A DNA stretch of 64,000 bases from Candidatus Poribacteria bacterium (GTDB lineage: Bacteria; Poribacteria; WGA-4E; PCPOR2b), in assembly GCA_028819845.1 (NCBI GenBank), contig JAPPKS010000034.1, positions 225,582-289,581 of the forward strand. Reading direction: 5' to 3'. Shown in pieces: positions 62,241-64,000 of this stretch. Position 1 is the first letter of the stretch. Every line of letters starts with the position of its first letter. Made by a program: the position numbers and the translations under genes. Under the pieces are notes generated by a model, which searched no databases, was not told the DNA's origin, and saw only the letters and a program-made list of their open reading frames with translations.

Positions 62241-63422
62241 TGGGTTAGAATTAATGGTGTATACATCTTTATCACCACGTCCTGAAAGGCACAAAACGAT
62301 AATTTCATCTCGATCCATTGTTGGCGCAAGTTTGCGCAAGTAAGCGATGGCGTGGGCGGCTTCAAGCGCGGGAATGATGCCTTCCGATTCCGATAGCAGT
62401 TTAAAGCCTTCCACTGCCTCCTCATCCGAAATGGAGACATATTGGGCGCGTCCGGTAGCTCGGTAGTAGCTATGTTCGGGACCAACACCCGGATAATCTA
62501 GTCCAGCTGAAATTGAGTGTGCGGGTGTAATCTGACCGTCATCTTCCTGTAACAGATAGCATTTGGCGCCATGAAACACGCCTATGCTGCCCGCGCAGAG
62601 CGGAGCGGCGTGCTTTCCGCTGAGGATGCTTTCACCTGCGGCTTCAACACCGACTAGGTTTACGGAGGAATCTGCGTAAAACGGATGAAACATGCCAATT
62701 GAGTTACTCCCGCCGCCGACACAAGCGACTATACAATCTGGCAGCCGCCCCTCTTTCTCAAGAATTTGGGATCTGGTTTCATTGCCAATCACAGATTGAA
62801 AATCTCGAACTATCATTGGGTATGGATGCGCACCCACTACAGAACCTATCAGAAGATGGGTTGTTCTGACATTGGTCACCCAATCTCTGAATGCGGCGTT
62901 GATGGCATCTTTGAGGGTGCGCGAACCGGAAGAAACAGGCGTAACGGTTGCCCCCAAAAGCTGCATGCGAAAAACATTCAGGGCTTGCCGTTCGATGTCC
63001 TCTTCGCCCATAAAAATTTCGCATTCAATCTTGAACTTGGCTGTAACTGTCGCCGTTGCAACGCCATGTTGTCCAGCCCCCGTCTCAGCGATAATCCGTT
63101 TCTTGCCCATCCGCCGGGCAAGCAAAATTTGCCCAACGGTGTTGTTGATTTTGTGTGCACCGGTGTGATTGAGATCTTCACGCTTAAGATAGATTTTGGC
63201 GCCGCCTAGTTCTTCCGTCAAACGCTCAGCGTAATAGAGAGGGTTTGGCCGGCCGACATATTCGCGGAGATGATATTCAAACTCCTTCTGAAAATCCTCA
63301 TTTTCTTTTAAATTTGCGTAGGCGTCTTCAAGTTCCAACAATGCTGACATCAATGTTTCCGGGACAAACCTGCCGCCAAATTCACCAAAATGCCCCGCGA
63401 CATCAGGTAAGTTTCGAACCAA
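62235..63422 (-). CDS. trpB: tryptophan synthase beta subunit
   Basis: A 395-residue PLP enzyme joining indole and serine. The PLP lysine is K91 in [10 protein letters not shown], followed by [14 protein letters not shown] and [13 protein letters not shown] (phosphate-binding). [18 protein letters not shown] and CLSGRGDKD are conserved. Complete in length. It has a sigma70-type promoter about 140 nt upstream on the minus strand, and is first in a trpB-trpA unit interrupted by repeats. Confidence 0.97.
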   Translation of the reverse strand: MVRNLPDVAGHFGEFGGRFVPETLMSALLELEDAYANLKENEDFQKEFEYHLREYVGRPNPLYYAERLTEELGGAKIYLKREDLNHTGAHKINNTVGQILLARRMGKKRIIAETGAGQHGVATATVTAKFKIECEIFMGEEDIERQALNVFRMQLLGATVTPVSSGSRTLKDAINAAFRDWVTNVRTTHLLIGSVVGAHPYPMIVRDFQSVIGNETRSQILEKEGRLPDCIVACVGGGSNSIGMFHPFYADSSVNLVGVEAAGESILSGKHAAPLCAGSIGVFHGAKCYLLQEDDGQITPAHSISAGLDYPGVGPEHSYYRATGRAQYVSISDEEAVEGFKLLSESEGIIPALEAAHAIAYLRKLAPTMDRDEIIVLCLSGRGDKDVYTINSNPL

Positions 63423-63562
63423 TGTAATTTCTCCTTAATGTTCAATTCCCTTAGAAGCCTATAAGCAAGCCTTCACGACCATCAGACAAAAGGACTTTCC
63501 CGGACGATACCGATCAATGCTAAATCTGTTACCGCCATTTTTCCTTACTGACCCTAAGCGGT

Positions 63563-63591
63563 ATTATACCACCCTCATTCCTCTGAGTCAA
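63563..63591 (-). promoter_or_regulatory. sigma70-type promoter of trpB
   Basis: On the minus strand TTGACT (63586-63591) and TATAAT (63563-63568), 17 nt apart. The leader to trpB is about 135 nt; I did not see a Trp-rich leader peptide or a clear attenuator. Confidence 0.78.
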
Positions 63592-63614
63592 TTATTCTAG
63601 AGGTCAATTGGCAG

Positions 63615-64000
63615 TGACCCCAATTGTTTGGACACGAAATTGCCGATGTTAAGAAGGTATTTTGAAGTTTCGGACTCACATACAACTGTGTTAGTGCTGC
63701 GTTGTTAATTCAAGATGAAATATCGATTGGTGTTCTAGTGCGCATTATACGCGGCCTCGAATTCAGCAGGTGTCCGATAGCCTAGCGCTGAATGAGGCCT
63801 TTTCTGATTATACACGACATCTAATACTAGACTAAGTTGGTTGTAGGCATCGTGAAAATTCTGATACTCGGAGTCAACGATATACTCGTCTTTGATTCTG
63901 CCAATCGTACTCTCAACGTATGGATTCTGCCACGGTTTGCCACGGTCCGTCATGGAAATGCGGCACGCTATCGCTCTCAATTGCTGACAATACTTCTCAG
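63615..64000 (-). mobile_element. IS3/IS481-type insertion sequence, truncated by window edge
   Basis: TGACCCCAATTGTTTGGACA at 63615-63634 looks like the terminal inverted repeat of an IS3-type element (TGACCCC...TTGGACA). The transposase 3' end is at 63735. The other end lies beyond the window. Confidence 0.6.
63735..64000 (-). CDS. DDE transposase C-terminal part (rve domain), 5' truncated
   Basis: The frame is open from the right edge; the last ~88 codons are visible. SMTDRGKPWQNPYVESTIGRIKDEYI carries the DDE glutamate (VES) and NQKRPHSALGYRTPAEFEAAYNAH is the typical end of an IS3/IS481 OrfB or integrase-core protein. It mobilises the element that ends near 63615. The N-terminal part with the first two Asp residues is outside. 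Confidence 0.85.
   Translation of the reverse strand, partial: EKYCQQLRAIACRISMTDRGKPWQNPYVESTIGRIKDEYIVDSEYQNFHDAYNQLSLVLDVVYNQKRPHSALGYRTPAEFEAAYNAH

Overview
The window looks like a chromosomal contig from an uncultivated Gram-negative bacterium, most likely a Candidatus Poribacteria-type lineage (inference, moderate confidence). The clues are two TonB-dependent receptors, one with a DUF4249-type lipoprotein partner; secreted LamG/ConA-fold proteins; an exported WD40 protein with a C-terminal NPFNPETWIPYQL sorting-type tail; a phytanoyl-CoA dioxygenase-family enzyme; and many dispersed palindromic repeats. No rRNA, tRNA or CRISPR array was seen.

Layout. 0-7 kb: the end of an NHL-propeller gene, a large SprA-like outer-membrane protein and a TonB-dependent receptor. 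7-21 kb: an accessory, defence-type island. It holds a type I restriction-modification locus (hsdM, hsdS, hsdR and a zinc peptidase) with a PhyH dioxygenase and an orphan HicB between hsdS and hsdR, an orphan XRE protein, a decayed tyrosine recombinase, a small RHH-like gene, two unrecognised proteins, a RelE/XRE toxin-antitoxin pair, and a compact RNA gene with its own promoter and terminator that matches no family I can name. 21-25.5 kb: two paralogous secreted proteins embedded in a ~409-bp repeat array and MITE-like elements. 25.5-29 kb: the DUF4249 lipoprotein/TonB receptor pair.

29-45 kb is mostly housekeeping: a DegT-type aminotransferase, glpD, an unusual ferredoxin-membrane-Hsp20 fusion, bioA, a DUF523-DUF1722 protein, a probable purine operon (membrane protein, purF, membrane protein, purM, then an orphan FliG-C-like gene), a TPR lipoprotein and alr. 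45-52.8 kb: a C39-like lipoprotein, the WD40 protein, rph-rdgB, a second DegT aminotransferase and a FAH/AraD1-type enzyme. 53-56 kb: three tandem LamG paralogues, each with a structurally conserved hairpin in its 5' leader and the first with a strong sigma70-type promoter. 56-64 kb: a zinc alcohol dehydrogenase, fabV, a phosphohexomutase, a RidA-family gene, trpB and trpA (separated by repeats), and the end of an IS3/IS481-type transposase running off the right edge.

The items most worth a second look are the unassigned RNA gene at 17.1-17.3 kb, the covarying leader hairpins of the LamG genes, a C-terminal TTxWxxLK motif shared by five exported proteins of two clusters, the ferredoxin-Hsp20 fusion, the orphan FliG-C gene in the purine operon, and the palindromic repeat system that also inserts in frame inside hsdR.
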